Assembly: GCF_007830615.1 (NCBI RefSeq)
Contig: NZ_VLLI01000004.1
Location: forward strand, 1 to 64,000
Reading direction: 5' to 3'
Source of the DNA: Mucilaginibacter frigoritolerans
Lineage (GTDB): Bacteria > Bacteroidota > Bacteroidia > Sphingobacteriales > Sphingobacteriaceae
DNA: 64,000 nucleotides
Of this stretch, positions 63,928 through 64,000 are shown piece by piece (within the stretch, counting starts at the first letter, position 1; each line of letters opens with the position of its first letter). The translations under genes and the position numbers were made by a program. The notes beneath the pieces were generated by a model. That model saw only the letters and a list, made by a program, of their open reading frames with translations. It did no database searches and was not told where the DNA came from.

Positions 63928-64000
63928 CTAAGTTAAAAAAGGATTATTTTGTTTTTCGTATTCTATAGTAGTTTCAGGGCCATGGCCAGGGTATACGGTG
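63928..64000 (-). CDS. MBL-fold metallohydrolase, C-terminal end (start outside window)
   Basis: Only about 24 codons lie in the window, reading in from the right edge to a TAG stop at 63928-63930. They read TVYPGHGPETTI and then EYEKQNNPFLT, the standard end of glyoxalase-II-like MBL hydrolases; the His in PGHGP is the last metal ligand. No more can be said of substrate. The LolC-type gene lies downstream on the same strand after 84 bases. Confidence 0.8.
   Translation of the reverse strand, partial: TVYPGHGPETTIEYEKQNNPFLT

Noticed and set aside
1-64000. CRISPR array, toxin-antitoxin pair or prophage
   Set aside because: No regularly spaced repeats, no cas genes, no paired small antitoxin/toxin genes and no phage structural genes were seen.

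Overview
The window looks like chromosomal DNA of a Bacteroidota member, most likely Sphingobacteriaceae (Mucilaginibacter/Pedobacter-like). The reasons are the AT-rich intergenic DNA, the TAnnTTTG type promoter boxes, and the gene content: START-like family protein, outer-membrane beta-barrel/TonB-type protein, GH97 and GH89, DUF6702/HupE, PadR-HAAS, and a secreted alpha-2-macroglobulin with PBP1C. No phage, CRISPR array or plasmid function is visible. The genus is inferred from gene style, not from a marker gene.

Layout. 1-1000: end of an IS4-family transposase cut by the window edge, a tRNA-Met(CAT) with its terminator, and a broken tandem copy of that tRNA bracketed by two 16-bp palindromes. 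1.1-10.3 kb: housekeeping genes (START-like protein, LptF/G-type permease, RibBA, TamB-like giant protein, TsaD, a 58-residue membrane protein). 10.4-21.8 kb: secreted and metabolic genes (GH89, patatin-like lipase, M28 peptidase, siderophore-interacting protein with an AraC regulator, M1 peptidase, HupE, DUF6702). 21.8-23.7 kb: CPBP protease and a PadR/HAAS pair that share operator-like inverted repeats. 23.8-29.5 kb: chagasin-like inhibitor, papain-like lipoprotein protease, a TPR histidine kinase and a hybrid histidine kinase. 29.9-35.9 kb: mostly uncharacterised exported proteins and an outer-membrane barrel. 36-44 kb: alpha-2-macroglobulin-pbpC operon. 44-49 kb: beta-propeller/phosphoesterase, aldose epimerase, methyltransferase, small TPR membrane protein. 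49.2-50.9 kb: a fluoride riboswitch with terminator in front of a CLC-F type fluoride channel. 50.9-53.2 kb: TetR and DHA2 drug-efflux gene with paired operators. 53.4-58.7 kb: CPA1 antiporter, VOC protein, MgtC, DUF2252 and a Gfo/Idh/MocA oxidoreductase. 58.8-64 kb: GH97, then an operon-like run on the minus strand (LolC-type permease, NlpE-like lipoprotein, RbfA, M23 peptidase) and the tail of an MBL-fold hydrolase.

Best points for a second look: the fluoride riboswitch/CLC-F module; the palindrome-bracketed tRNA-Met fragment; the I42 inhibitor next to a C1 protease lipoprotein; a kinase-like motif order in DUF2252 that suggests circular permutation; the PadR and TetR operator pairs; a 170-bp imperfect inverted repeat near 61 kb; and an orphan terminator-like hairpin with two alternative pairings near 29.65 kb. 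I did not find a clearly new multi-gene system. All family calls come from reading motifs by eye; no database search was run.
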